A DNA stretch of 64,000 nt from positions 417,501 to 481,500 of the forward strand of contig JBBBDQ010001456.1 of NCBI GenBank assembly GCA_037127315.1. The letters run 5' to 3'. The DNA is from Ascarosepion bandense. Taxonomy: Eukaryota; Mollusca; Cephalopoda; Sepiida; Sepiidae. Shown in pieces: positions 31,783 to 44,230 of the stretch (positions within the stretch are counted from its first letter, which is position 1; each line of letters starts with the position of its first letter). The translations under genes were made by a program, and so were the position numbers. The notes under the pieces were generated by a model. The model worked only from the letters and a program-made list of their open reading frames with translations, made no database searches and was not told the DNA's origin.

Positions 31783-32469
31783 TATGTCAGTAATTCCACT
31801 TTGTCCTAAAATGAATCTATAGCCTAGATATAGTGTCTCATTGTACAGGGAACATGTTAGTAGAAGTAGATATGCTCGCCTATCGACCAGCTAGTACTCT
31901 TTGCATCTTTATTAAACAGGAATCGACTGTAGTCGGGATAGTCGATTCGTTCTTTCCTTTCCTTAGCTGCATACTATCGGCTTTGCCAGGTCTACATGCA
32001 AAACAGAAGTAAAGGTGTATTCAATGTTTTCTACTTAGGAGTGGGTTTACAAGTTTCCTTTCTTCCATGATCTTAATAATTCAACTGTCTTGGCCTTTTC
32101 GGGATTTGACACCAGTGGCTGCGACTTTTCATTATGAGGGTACCAGGTTGTCAGATTTTTGGTTGCTGCTTCCCAACTGACAGCAAGAAAGCCGAAACTT
32201 TGTTCGCGGTTAGAGAGGCTGCTAACATACTATTGGAGTACTTACAGCGGCATGTAGCGTATGGATAGGTACCTCTTCATGTACCTGTATGTGCCTCTGG
32301 TGGGCAACTCTGAAGTCACATTAAGTTTTATTCTTAGCCAGCTTCGTCTGGTATTTATTATCACAGACAATTGACAGTGGTAGCTATTTTGGACTTTGTC
32401 TCCTCAATAATTAAAATATTCTTCTCATGACAGTCACAATTAAAAGTAATACTAGTAAAAAAAATATTA
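31783..32469 (+). other. Unassigned stretch, perhaps 5' part of the next LINE
   Basis: More mixed in base composition than its surroundings, but no motif. AATCGACT and AGTCGATT (31,920-31,946) form a hairpin. Confidence 0.35.
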
Positions 32470-34650
32470 CCTACCCCGCTCAACTTTTCTTTCTCCAATA
32501 TTCCTGATATTCGTACCAATTTCTGTAGTACAGAATATTTTCTCTAGAAACGTTCTCCAGATATCTTAGCGCTTTGTGAAACTAATTTAAACTCTTTTTT
32601 CTCTACAAGTGAATTCTCTGTTCAAGGCTATATTACTCTTTGCAGAAAAGATTCTAGGACACAAATCACGCTCTTAGTGTTTATATCCAGAAAAATCTTC
32701 CAGCGGCGAGAGAATCATATTTTAAGCTCAGGGTTATTCTTTTATGTGCTTTCGACTTTCATTACTGCACTTTGTTAGCTATTTTTCCTTCATCGTCCTC
32801 TTCTCAAATATTAGACAAAATATCTGACAGTATTGAAATGTCTTTCTCTACATTCACCTGAAAATATCTTTGTGTTCGCTGATTTTAATGTTCACCATAT
32901 CAAATGACTTAATCATTCTAAAGTTACAGATATTGCCGACATTTAAACTTCAATTTTTCTGTCTTTCAGTCATTTCAGGCAAATAGTAAATTTCTCTCTT
33001 CGCTTTCTTGATAATTCTGATCAACTTGTTTTTTACTTGACTTATTCCTTATCTCCTCTCCTAGTTCTTGTCGAGAATCGGAACTCTGGGTCACGCTGTA
33101 TTATCTGTTGATATTTTTGACTCGTTTATTAGACATGAACCACCTATTTACAAAACCTCTTTTTCTCACTACTAATGTACGGATTGCGATTCATTTCACA
33201 ATTTTCTTCCCGATGATCTTTTGAGTGAAATGTTTTACCTTCTGTTGTGGGGTTCTCCTTTTTCCTAAAGATGGACTCGTCCAGAGTATACTTATACTAC
33301 TGCTATAGAAGCGAGACGAGAGAGTACCAACGTTTCACAGAGAGTTAGCCGGATAATATGAGAGTCCAGAGAGAGATTAGCAGTCAGTACACAGTAGTTC
33401 TTAGCAGCTCTTAGTAGCTCTGTGCTCCACTTATCAAGAAGATTATTACGCAGTACCCGTCAACTTCCGACGTGGATATACTCAATATACTACGGCTTCA
33501 CTTCTAGAGACTTGTACATATACTTTTTACTAACCCGTATTCCTGGACTACTAAACTACATTCAAGTCTGTATCCTTACGTTAATACACTTATTTTCTAT
33601 CTCAATTACTGGTCGTTGTTCATTTATTTGTGAGGGTCCCATTCCCGGGATCCACAACACCTGGACTACTAATCTTCATTCAAGTCTGTATCCTTACGTT
33701 AATACACTTATTTTCTATCTCAATTACTGGTCGTTATTCATTTTTTTGTGCAGACCCCATTTCCGGGATCCATAACACCTTCCTCTTGAGAATTGTTCCA
33801 CTGAAGTTTCTTAAATAAAAACCAACATCGATGATTTTGTAGCTTCTCAGAAATACCAGGTTAAACAGTAATATTCTCCTTGCTTGTTCAGCTGCTATTA
33901 CTTATAGGAATTACTTTTCCGGATGTATCAACGTGATAGTTCCAATCAAAACAGGCGCATCTTTATGGCCATTTGTAATAACTATAAACGTCTTTTCAAA
34001 GAGTTGAAGTTTTTTTTTTCACTGACAGAATGAGACTTCTCTAATAAGTTTAATTCTCATGACTGTTAGCGACTGTATAATATTGTGTTAAATAAAAGTA
34101 AGTTCTTCCTTTCTTTACTCAATTTCAGATGCTCATAAATTTTTGTCAAATTCTACTCTTCACTCATCTTTACTTCTCACTTAGAATTAAGTCTCTATTG
34201 TAAAATATGAATAGTTCATGTGGAAATGATAGTATCCTTGCAATATCACCGCACTCTTTGATATATGCCCCTGAACTGGTTCATGTTCTCTGTAAACTAC
34301 ACAATAAATGGCTTGTTACTTCTTTTTTCTTGTTTGTTGGAAACCCTCTTCTGTAGTGTCTGTCCTTCTAACTTATCGGCCTATTAGCATGCTACATCTA
34401 TTTTTGGCAAAGTATAACAGGCTCTAATCAACTCTAAATTGGTTAAGCATCTTCTCTCACAGGGTCTTTTTCCAGACAAGCAATATGGCTTTCTCTTCTC
34501 TAGGTCAACTGCTATTGCTGGAATAGTATGTTAAACCTTAAATAAGCATGGGGAAGCTCGGTCTGCTGCTTTGGATATCTAAAAGGCGTTTGACAGGATT
34601 TGACATAGTGGTCTTCTTCAGAAGACAGAATACACATAAATACTACTTTG
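32470..34650 (+). pseudogene. Jockey/CR1-like LINE remnant, endonuclease and RT
   Basis: AP-endonuclease pieces: NFCSTEYFL, SPDILALCETNLNS (32,553-32,595; E is catalytic), SEFSVQGYITLCRKDS, HSPENIFVFADFNVHH (32,856-32,900; the D/N pair is catalytic). After the solo LTR come YQRDSSNQNRRIFM and NNYKRLF (33,920-34,000), then RT: SLIYAPELVHVLCKLHNKWL, KQYGFLFSRSTAI and SAALDI.KAFDRI (34,550-34,600). It stops before the YADD box and is followed by a trinucleotide array. Same family as 55.5 kb. Several stops. Confidence 0.8.
33243..33777 (+). mobile_element. Solo LTR inserted in the LINE
   Basis: Begins TGTTGTGGGG and ends GATCCATAACA, with the 5-bp direct repeat CCTTC immediately outside each end (33,238-33,242 and 33,778-33,782). 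Removing it rejoins the LINE. No internal coding region, so it is a product of LTR-LTR recombination or of gene loss. Strand is by the TG..CA rule and could be either. Its last 118 bp are duplicated in tandem (33,544-33,661 and 33,662-33,777). Confidence 0.85.
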
Positions 34651-34691
34651 TCATACCCGTGGACACAAGTAAGAGATTATACTAAACAGAA

Positions 34692-34712
34692 AGCAACAAC
34701 AACAACAACAAC

Positions 34713-34753
<41 letters not shown>

Positions 34754-34800
34754 GAAGAAGAAGAAGAAGAAGAAGAAGAAAGAAGAAGAAGAAACAAAAA
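34692..34800. repeat. Composite trinucleotide array (CAA)n(TAA)n(GAA)n
   Basis: About 5 CAA, 15 TAA and 12 GAA units in that order; only the first base of the unit changes. Further GAA-rich sequence runs to 34,830. It follows directly on the broken end of the LINE. Confidence 0.95.
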
Positions 34801-34869
34801 AAATCAAGAAGAAGAAGAAACAAAAAAGAATCAAGAGAATAAATTAAATAAACGTTATTGTTAAATTTG

Positions 34870-35919
34870 GTGAGTAAGAAAGATGAAATCTCCAACTAAC
34901 AAACTGTTTTGTTGAGTGAGAATTTGTGTTTGTTGATAATTAAGGTTTCTAAAGATGGTTTCTCAAGAATCTCGTCACTCGTAGTGAATGTTACTTGTTG
35001 TGTTACACGTAACCCTATAGCAAAGCCTGTGTTCGAAGTCCTGGTTGGCCTGTTGATATAGGTTTTCCATGACGTGATAATCACATCTTTTTTGTTTCTT
35101 GCTAAACATTTTTTATCTGTAACAATACAGTAAATAACAGTGAGGTTTTTATTCTGATCAAAAATATCACTAATGTCGACTACAACGAATCGTGTAGTAT
35201 TTTTGCAAGCAACTCACTTGAACCAGAATGTTTAACATTGAATTTTTAACAAATGAGATTTTAAAGCAAACACAAAATTATTCAATTTGGTCATAAATTG
35301 TCTTTACACATATGTTCATTTATACGACAGAAACATATTTGTCCAAATAAAAGATCTTTCACGAAAGCCATTTATATTTTGATTTATATAAAGAAATTAA
35401 AATACATTTTTCAAACGGAATAAACAAATGAAAAAAATAAATCATAAATAAATACTGGAATCCTAAAGTTTTGGGTTGTGCCTATTACAATATGTGAACA
35501 ATATGTGAACAATATGTGAACAATAGAAAAATATGCTTTAATCTTTCTATCGATCTATATTTTCTTATCAGCAAAAATTTGAAATGGGGTTTGATTTTGT
35601 AAGAACGAATAAGCGAGACAGTTATTGACACCCAACTCTCAGATATATGAGACAAATTTTTAACTTTCCAAATCAGTATAAGTTGACAAATGCATTGGAT
35701 AATTGGTATCCGACAATTTTTATTACGTAAGTATTTCTTTTATCATTTTAAATTTATTGGAATCATTTTCATCGGCCATTTTTGGAATACTCTCCATGTG
35801 ACAAGGTTCAAAACTTGCAAGTCATTGGCAACATTTTCAACACAGATACAAACCGTTAACTACATACATTTGAATGTGTATTTACATTGATCACTTACAG
35901 ATTCTCTTCCCGCTCTCTC
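34870..35919. other. Unassigned AT-rich stretch
   Basis: No gene seen. A 12-bp unit ACAATATGTGAA is present three times at 35,490-35,525. Confidence 0.5.
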
Positions 35920-35928
35920 CCTCTCTCC

Positions 35929-36024
<96 letters not shown>
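35920..36024. repeat. Composite microsatellite (TC)n(TA)n(TG)n
   Basis: CT-rich run with interruptions, then about 11 TA, then TG with one CG step. Same unit order as 22.56 kb. Confidence 0.95.
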
Positions 36025-36025
<1 letters not shown>

Positions 36026-36371
36026 CATTGTTTGCATCATAAAACCTAACACCTCAAAGAATTTATCAATATTTTAATAAAGTCTGATAGTTGAAATGTA
36101 TGTGATATATCGCTCATATCAATATGAATATATCTTAAAAGTTTAAGTAACATCTGTTAGTTTTGTTTTGTATAATAAAACGTGACCATGTATTTATGGT
36201 TTTAGAATCAAATGATTCAAATACGTAAAGAATTTCTTTGTCAGCGTAACATTTAATATTGAGAATTTTTGTAAAGACAAAAATGACACTGAGCGAACAG
36301 AAGCGTCCTCGTGCGAGTTACTCATTCTCCAGACGAAACTTCACGTCAACAATTTAAAAGAAAAGAAAAAA
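36025..36371. other. Unassigned AT-rich stretch
   Basis: No supported feature. Confidence 0.45.
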
Positions 36372-36423
36372 CAAGGTTTTCAAACAATGCCAACATTGTT
36401 CTAGGCACTGTTTGAAAACCTTG
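36372..36423. other. Hairpin with 15-bp perfect arms
   Basis: CAAGGTTTTCAAACA and its exact complement, extended by TGCC/GGCA after one mismatch, around a 12-base loop. Total stem 20 bp. It could be a tiny inverted-repeat element or a chance hairpin. It is short for an animal miRNA precursor. Confidence 0.8.
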
Positions 36424-36756
36424 GTAATTACATTTTTCTTGTGATCTGCACATTTAAACTTTACCTGTAACTTTAAAGATTTTAGAAATCTAAAATACAT
36501 GGACACTTTAATTAACAGAGTGAAAAAAAATGAAATCAAGTTCATGTGGAACTAAAATGAAATTGATTTAGAAAAGTCAATTTTGTTGCTGTTAAACTAG
36601 GGAAGGTAATCTTATAGTTTTCTTATAAAGTTTATTTAACTAAACATTTTTATTATTCTTAGTATATTCTTTCCATTTCTATTGTTTATATTATTAAGCA
36701 ATATAAAGGAAACTAATAGTTCAGAAAAAGTTTATTTTCACTGTCAACAGCCTTCA

Positions 36757-36761
<5 letters not shown>
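36424..36761. other. Unassigned AT-rich stretch
   Basis: No supported feature. Confidence 0.45.

Positions 36762-36831
<70 letters not shown>
36762..36831. repeat. (AT)n(GT)n microsatellite
   Basis: About 15 AT then 19 GT units. Confidence 0.95.
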
Positions 36832-36832
<1 letters not shown>

Positions 36833-37084
36833 CAATAGAAGAGTGATCAATGCTGAATAGCAAAAAATTATATTAATAAATATACATATCCTACGTTTTA
36901 AGCACGACATCAATATAGAGCTAAAAAAAAACCCCGAATTTATCACTTAAACCCACCAGTAATAACTTTTGTCTTCCTAATTATAATAACCAATGCCCAG
37001 AAAGATATAAAATAGCAATAATAACGAATTTCTTAAATAGAGCGCATCAAAATTCTTCCTCCAAAAGAATATTTTTGAGCGAAC

Positions 37085-37340
37085 TAAAACACATTTTTTT
37101 TTAATCATATCACCCCAAGCAAGGCGGTAACGCCACTGATACGCAGGGGGCTACTTAAGAGTAAAAAGATTGGAAAAGAGAAAGCCGGAAACCACCTCCT
37201 AAACAGGGAATGAGCCTCTTCACCTGTTCAATAGACGTGGGTGGAGTGTGAACCGGGCGATAGTTTAGTCTATCTATTCCAATTGAAAATCTACTCCAAT
37301 TGAAGTAACAATATTTTTCCCAACTACATCATTAATAAAC
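37085..37340 (-). repeat. Repeat T with LINE-like 3' end, single unit
   Basis: Minus strand: CAATTGGAGTAGATTTTC, CTATCGCCCGGTTCACACTC, CACCCACGTCTATTGAACAG, GTGGTTTCCGGCTTTCTC, then CGTTACCGCCTTGCTTGGGG, and TGATATGATT. The last part matches the 3' end of the LINE at 56.95 kb (TAGCACCTTGCTTGTGGTGA). Another copy with three units is at 48.45 kb. Confidence 0.8.
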
Positions 37341-37786
37341 AAATAAAATTATTCTTACAAAAATATATGGCTCTAGCATTAAAAAGTAACACACAAGAAA
37401 ACATTAACATATTTTGTAGCAGCCAAATGGACAGGACACAATTTATATACGAAAAATTATTAAACACCATATTTCTGCCGTAATTCCCCAAAGACATTTA
37501 AAATTCATAATATATTATAGAAAATAAGACATCAAACCTTCTTATTTTTAATAAAAATAACCCTATCAAATCTAAACTAGCGATGACTAATATAGTGTAT
37601 AAATTTCAATGCCCTGTACAAGATTGTGTTTCTTGTCATAAATCAATTATCTATATTAGCCATACTACCACTTCCCTAAGTAAACAACTTACATACCCCG
37701 AGTAATAATAGTGCAATAAAAATTAAATAAAAAATTACAAAATCTTCCTTGTTCGTCGTTTTTTAAGGAAACATGTTTAAATGAAA
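37341..37786. other. Unassigned AT-rich stretch
   Basis: No supported feature. Confidence 0.45.
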
Positions 37787-37797
37787 GATTGCTACAA

Positions 37798-37837
<40 letters not shown>

Positions 37838-37848
37838 TTGTAGCAATA
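37787..37848. repeat. Perfect palindrome around (TA)n
   Basis: Arms ATTGCTACAATAATTA and complement flank about 15 TA units; the whole 62-bp tract is self-complementary and could extrude as a cruciform. Confidence 0.93.
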
Positions 37849-38105
37849 TATGCAAGTAGTATGTTAGTTCTGGGCACAAAGAGAAATCGGTGAACTAAGT
37901 TTCAATTCTTTCCAAGTTGGTTGCGTTCACTTTCTAGCTTTGATTGGCAGTCTTGGAGAAAGCCAACTCTGAATATAAAATTGTGACAATGCTGGAATCG
38001 TCTCAACGGCTCGTCCGCCCAGGTATAGGGATTCTAACATTCAATGGCTAAAACAGCAAAAAAGCTCTGACCGGCGAAGCCGAATTGGTAGATGACAGGC
38101 TGATA

Positions 38106-38106
<1 letters not shown>

Positions 38107-38155
<49 letters not shown>
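38107..38155. repeat. (GT)n microsatellite
   Basis: About 24 GT units. The 220 bp before it (37,880-38,105) are more CG-rich than the surroundings (GGCTCGTCCGCCCAGG) and may be a decayed retroposon whose end seeded the array, but I cannot name it. Confidence 0.93.
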
Positions 38156-38157
<2 letters not shown>

Positions 38158-38199
38158 GTATCAGATTCAGAACATACAATAGTTTAGTGGTTATTGAAT

Positions 38200-38305
38200 T
38201 TTATCTAATGTATATTCGATGCTCACTTAATTTTTTAATGTATATTCGATGTAATATATTCACTTAATGTTTCTAATGTATATTCGATGCTCACTTATAG
38301 TTTTA
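38200..38305. repeat. Three-unit minisatellite
   Basis: TCTAATGTATATTCGATGCTCACTTAA-type units at 38,205, 38,237 and 38,274 (given here as TAATGTATATTCGATG plus CTCACTTA). Confidence 0.85.
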
Positions 38306-38754
38306 TCTAAATATAGATTGAGTTTACTGTGTCAGTGGATTATACTCCGTAGTCAAAGCAAATGTTGTTTTGTCTTTTTTTGTGTCTGTGTCATTAGCCA
38401 TTAATATTCGAATTAAGAATGCAACTTTTAAAGCAAGCCCAATCATTTGTATATCTATAAAAAAAAAAAAAAAAACAAGCAAAAATAAGTAAGTAATACT
38501 TAAAATGCGATAAACTAGAGAAAAACAAAGCGATACCAAAGTCATTGTAAAAGGGAGTGTTTGTATTTTTCCTTTGCAACTGAGCAAAATGAGCCATTTT
38601 TAGCTATATTGTTCTAACGATGTTAATTTCTAGGATATTTTGTTCCAATATTTCTACTACTACTGAGTCATAATTATTTTTGTTTTAAACTTATCTTGGT
38701 CAAATTTTGCCGCTTTCTGTAGGTTTCAGTCGAATATTCTAATCATCTCATCAC

Positions 38755-38962
38755 TCATAACAATAAGACAAAACATTTTAACAAATTTTAACAAAATTTT
38801 GATGGTTCTAAAAAGGATTAAAAATATGATTTCATAATAAAAACATCATTTGACCTTTTCTCTTCTTTTAATAGTATCAAGATTTTGTCGATAAAACTTT
38901 ATTTTCATTAAGTTTGGGGTCTTTTCATCATAAATACTCATTTTTAGCAAATCTTTGGAGGT
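38755..38962 (-). mobile_element. TIR-A family, copy 4 (terminal fragment)
   Basis: Matches the right end of the copy at 61.7-63.6 kb: TTTTGTCGATAAAACTTTAT, GTTTGGGGTC, CATTTTTAGCAAATC, ending TTTGGAGGTACCTA at 38,962 with an intact terminus. The other end is not present nearby. Confidence 0.85.
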
Positions 38963-39148
38963 ACCTAGATGGTATGAATATTATTTACTTTATGTATGTA
39001 TCTGCGAACAATTTTTTTAGAAAGATGAACATCTTATGATGTAGAGTATTAAGATATTTATGTATTTATTTAACTTATATATGCATATATACTTGCATCT
39101 ATCCTTTTGACTATGGCTGCATATATTTTTGAATGTGTGTATGTATGC

Positions 39149-39150
<2 letters not shown>

Positions 39151-39197
<47 letters not shown>
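39151..39197. repeat. (AT)n(GT)n microsatellite
   Basis: Short AT then about 19 GT units. Confidence 0.93.
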
Positions 39198-39203
<6 letters not shown>

Positions 39204-42200
39204 GTGCTCTGCGTGTGCGCGCTGTTAAGATAATTACGTTTATGAAAGTGTATATGCATTAATATATTATGGAAGCCAAAGGTTTATGGAATTTCAAGAT
39301 CACGCGCAAAAAAGAAAAAAATGGAGATACGGACTGTTGCTTCTACCTTTTATGTGCAGTTCCCTGACACTGAGTTTCTATCAATTCCTTGGAAGCAGTA
39401 TTTTGCATGTAATTTAATTTATGATCAAATTCCCGAATTTTTGCGTATCTCCTATATTACTACAAAGTATATATGGACATATTCATATGAATCGCTGTAT
39501 ATATTTTTATATTAAAAAATAATCATTCAAATATACACGTACTGAAATGTGTTCTTAAGAATCAGCCATATGATCCATATCTATTTAATTTATGGTATTT
39601 AACGGGGGTGTCAAGATTTAAATAATAGCTAATATATTAATATAAAATGGACTGCCGGTTTAAATTTCTTTTAATTTGAAGTAGAAATCAATAAGTTGAT
39701 TTCTTTGCTTTATTTTCAAATTAGTTCTCATGATAATAATCCGAAATACTTTGCGACTCAAACTTTTAAGAGAGTAAAAAGAGAAAACAAGACACTTACC
39801 TCTGTCAACTTGCTACTGCTGTCTTCCTCTTAAAGAAGGCCACCAGATTCTCGTAAAATTATATCATGGTGTGAACTGCAAGCAATCTATAGGCCACTTC
39901 GGGCGTATGCAAATGAAGTAGGAAGGGCATAGTTATGACTTTTCAGAATTCTTTATCAAAACAGCAGCTATGGAAATAATAAAGAAATATGATGGCTGGC
40001 ATTAGAAAAAATATTGATTCTGTAATAAATATAAAAATGTGTGACATGAATTTAAACACATACACTCTCTTACGGACACGTGTATGTTCATTATTGACTT
40101 TTAGTGGTAAGTAAATACAAATTAAGATGAGAAAAAAAGAAAAACAGTCGATGTTGCACAAACAAAACTGTCAAAGAAATATAAAGGCATACACATCCAT
40201 ATGTATAGAATTAATATTACAGACAAGATAGCATGATAATAGCTACTCGTTTCCGAGAGCAGCCGTCTGGTTTGGTGGCTAAATAATCCATGTTGCAAAT
40301 GCCTGCTCCGACACATTTTTGTTTTTTCAACCCTCACAGAGACAACCTGAGGCTTATACTGCAACTTTAATGAGGAAGCAAATAAGAATTAACGCGAAGA
40401 CGATCTATATGCAAACATCTTATATGTTATTCCGTCTTAACTGTCTTTCAGAAGAATTTCTTGAAGGACGAGTCCTCTCTTGTAACGTCTTACGTTCAGT
40501 CGGAAATTTAATATAATTAGAAATGTTCAGGTGTGTAACAGCGCACAGTAGGAAATATTTGGAGTTTTTTCGATTGCAATCATAAGTCCAGTCAAGTCAT
40601 TTTGTCGTCTGTAAGTTCATTCAAGTCTGAAGTCCATTCAAGTCATTTTGTCGTTTATAAAAACAAACTGGTGTCTCTCCGATGAGCTTAACATGTATAT
40701 TTCCCGAGGATATTTATGTACCGTCCTACAAAATCTAAATTCTACAACAGTTGAACGGTAATGACTTTCTGAAACTACACGATTTCTGTTAGTGACTATG
40801 ACAATGACAATGGCGATTTCTTAGACAGACAATTTGGCAGGAAATGTGAACAAGCAAAAGCTTAGGGTTTTGGTCATGAAAGACTCACAAAACACTACTC
40901 AAAGTAGACTTCACAACCTAAACGCTTGATGTTGCTATTGGTTTCCATATTTCTTTGAAAAGGACGATCAGGATGTAAGTGTAAACCTAGAACACTCTCA
41001 TGTTGCGCCGCTTTTACATTGCTGAACGGAGAGTGAAAGGACATTGCAACTGACGGCTTCAGAAAGATAGAGCCATTTGCTAGAGAAAATGAAGTTTTAT
41101 GAACTTTTGCAGAAATAGTTAGAAATAAACGGAATAAACAGAATAATCTCTCTATTTAGTGAGGTCACCTGGATCTCCAGATCTAAGGGTCTCTTGATTT
41201 TCTCTTAAAATGATTGCTGGAGTTTATAAAAAATAAAAGTCCTACAAGTATAAACTGAAAGCAAGCATCACTAGAACCATTCGCCGTTTTGTGAAACAGA
41301 TGTTGCATCTAGTAATGAACAATCTATTAATCCGTTGTCATGACTACAAATCTTCAAATGAGTCAATTTGTCTTACGTAATTTCAAGAAATAAGAATTGA
41401 AGCTTTTATGCCCCAGCAAAAATGAATTGTGTGCTTTGTATATAGAAGCTACCACTTTTGCTGACATTTTATGACTCTTCTAATTGGATCATATAGATAT
41501 TGCCTAATTTTATCATGTATGATAGAACAAAATAAAGGTTAACGGATGCATAATATACACATTGATGTCCGTTAGAGTGTAAGAGTTGATATGTACATTT
41601 GTATTATTTTACATGTACGCACATGAAACTCACACATAGATTCACATGCGCGTGTGCACACCCTCTATAAAAGCACCAACAGTCGCCACACACACGCACG
41701 CAATGCCTGTTTAATATACGCTTTCGTTTAATTTATTAATCATTATTAAGGCTTTGAGCCGTGTTATTGTTTACTCTAAATAGTTGCTGAAAAGTAGATA
41801 TATTCTTAAATTCTGAATACGACCAATACACTGTAGAAGCTAAAAGGTACATTTAAGCACCAAACAAGTTTTGGATATATATCATAATATGTTAATATAT
41901 TAGATTAGTATTAAAAATATCCAGAATATAAAATAAATTAAATAAATAAATCGAATTCTTTTTGTTTAACATCGTTCCAAATTCAAAATAGATATTACAC
42001 ATGACGTCGATCTAAAACATTTTAAATGTCAAGCTGCTTGATAATAACTACGATAGTCAAAACTGATTGAAGAAAAATAAGAAATAATGAACTTCGGACA
42101 TTTTATTCACAATTTCGGAAACAATACTCAACACTTTATATCTGAAAATTAGAAAATATAATAAAAAAATTAAACAGCGCTTGTTGGTTCTACTTAATCA

Positions 42201-43039
42201 AATTTGTTTGCAGATAGATAGAAAAAAAGAAAGAAAGAATTTTTCGTTTTGCAACTAAGTTGGTATAATACTTTTCTTTTTTTTTTTTGAGCATGTTGCT
42301 TTACTTAGCAAGGTTGTACTAGTGATGTGGGTAGAGAACCTTTTCTCAGCCATTGGCAAGATTACTTCAGAAAAGAGGAAAATCAAGAGTGCCATTTTTG
42401 CTGGTTGTTTTTGTTTAGTGACGTATCAACCTTTATATGTTATTTGAGGTTCATGAGTTGTTAACATTTGCTTGTATTACTTAAAAACCTAAGTTAAAAA
42501 TCCAAACCAAAAAAATGGAACAAATTTGATTTGAAAGGGTTTAGAAAACTCACTTTTTCTTCTTATTTTTGTTTTATTCATTAATGCAATTTCACCAACC
42601 CTACACAACCTATATAAGCAAATTTAAACCAATTAACTAATTATTTTATTACTTACACAAATAATTTTTATTTGTAGAACTGCTTTACTTGACATATTTA
42701 AATCCGGAAAAAAGATAACTTTTCTTTTGTCATTTATAAAAAACACAAGCTTTTTCACACTTTTATCTCCAGAAAAATATGCGAAGTTGAAGCAGTTCAT
42801 TCGTATTGTTTACTTTTCCTCGGGGAAAAAAAGGAAAAACGATTTTATTATAAACAGTCTATCTTTCTTGTGTTTTCTGTCAAAGTAACACGCAATACAT
42901 GTTTATGTCGAGAATGCTAAACCTAAGAGAAATAGTTTAAAATTCCATTGAAACAATGTGTGTGGGAAGGATATTTTGCTTAAAACTTCCTCTAGGTTTT
43001 TTTACATATATACGTCTGGTCTCTGTACCCAAACAGTCT
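39198..43039. other. Long unassigned stretch
   Basis: About 3.8 kb without any repeat shared with the rest of the window and no convincing coding frame. Only small features: AGTCAAGTCATTTTGTCGT twice (40,595 and 40,640) and a T-run at 42,278. If a host exon or regulatory element exists in this window, this unduplicated part is a reasonable place for it, but I see no direct sign of one. Confidence 0.4.
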
Positions 43040-44230
43040 AAATAGCTTCAAAGAAAACTCCAGTCTTTGTCAAAATGATCACCCACAAGTTTAAGCAAAC
43101 ATCCTTCGGCCTATCCACTACAGAGATGCAAGAGAGAGCCATAGAACACTTACCTTCCCTACGGACGTCGGCTGAACTGTTAAAGACGGAAACATTACGA
43201 CTAAAATTGGCTCTGTGAGCATGAACAATCTGTTGCCGCCGAGCTTCGTAGGTTTCTGGCCAGTATGTGTCTCAATAAATATCAAGTTAGCATGCGAGAG
43301 ATTTAAGAAATTGTTTCTTGATTTCCTGTCCTTCGGAGTAAATGTGTTCGCAATCCAAGAGACACATATATATTTTTATTATTATATTATTATTATTTTT
43401 TCTAATGACTTTGTCGTTTATCCAGCTTACAGGGACCAATCGGCCAGGCGAATTTCCTTGCTGGTGAAGCGTTCCCTGGATGAAAGGGTGATTTTGTCCC
43501 TGTCGTCGTGTTGTGGGGTAGGGGTCGAGGTCGATATTGACGTGAAGAGAGTTTTATTTCGAGTCGTTGTGATTTATCCGTCCAACGATCAAACGAAGTG
43601 TTGTTCGTCTATCCGTCACCTAGGGCCGTTCGCGCTTAGTTTTAATAGGGGGTTGCAACCTATCCTAGACCCCAAGTCAAACAGGAGTCGGGAAACCAGC
43701 GAGAAGTGAAAGAATCACAGATTGGTGGATCTGATCGACGAACGATCTCGTCGATAGATACCGGGTTCATCATCCCGAGCAGGAAATGTAGACATGGACT
43801 CTCAAGTTGCTGTCTACCTAGATGGTAAGCTACCTGGATATAATGTTAGTAAAAAGAATTTTATCTAGATTTACTGTATTGTCCCACGTTCCATTGGGTA
43901 GGCTATTCGGACCATAAATTTGTTTATGCCCGAATGGTGTTCGAAACTAACACTATAGTGGGTAAACACTAGAAATAAAGGACTTCAGACTACACCTAAC
44001 AGCAATTAGTGGGGTCAATAGTTGGGAATAGGTGATGGGAGTAACTTAAGAAAAGCATCAGTTATTTCACCACACAGTACAGTCGACGACTCGTATCACA
44101 TAATGAAAACATTAAATGATATTCTGGTACGAGCGGTGGCCGAGGGGATCCTCTAGAGACAAGTTTACCTAGACAGGCTGTGGAGCATTCAGCTAGCGTG
44201 CACTATCAAGGCCAAGTAGTTCAGGTAAGG
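43040..44230 (+). pseudogene. Tx1/L1-like LINE, endonuclease remnant
   Basis: The open piece 43,215-43,709 reads LDFLSFGVNVFAIQETHIY (E of QET is catalytic), FVVYPAYRDQSARRISLLVK, RSLDERV, DVKRVLFRVVVIYPSNDQ and LDPKSNRS. This is the AP-endonuclease domain in the form typical of Tx1-clade L1 elements (VY.A..D.SARGVSLLVKRSL; VAVYAPND; ..ILDP). Broken pieces follow: LVDLIDERS, MDSQVAVYLDG. A (TTA)n block interrupts at 43,377-43,400, and the GDWN motif before LDPK is lost. No RT follows. Less AT-rich than the surroundings, so a younger copy. Confidence 0.75.

Noticed and set aside
33422..33818. 117-residue frame with internal repeats as a repeat protein
   Set aside because: The repeat is the 118-bp duplication at the end of a solo LTR.
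36372..36423. miRNA gene
   Set aside because: Stem shorter than usual animal precursors and no evidence of expression from sequence alone; kept as a hairpin only.
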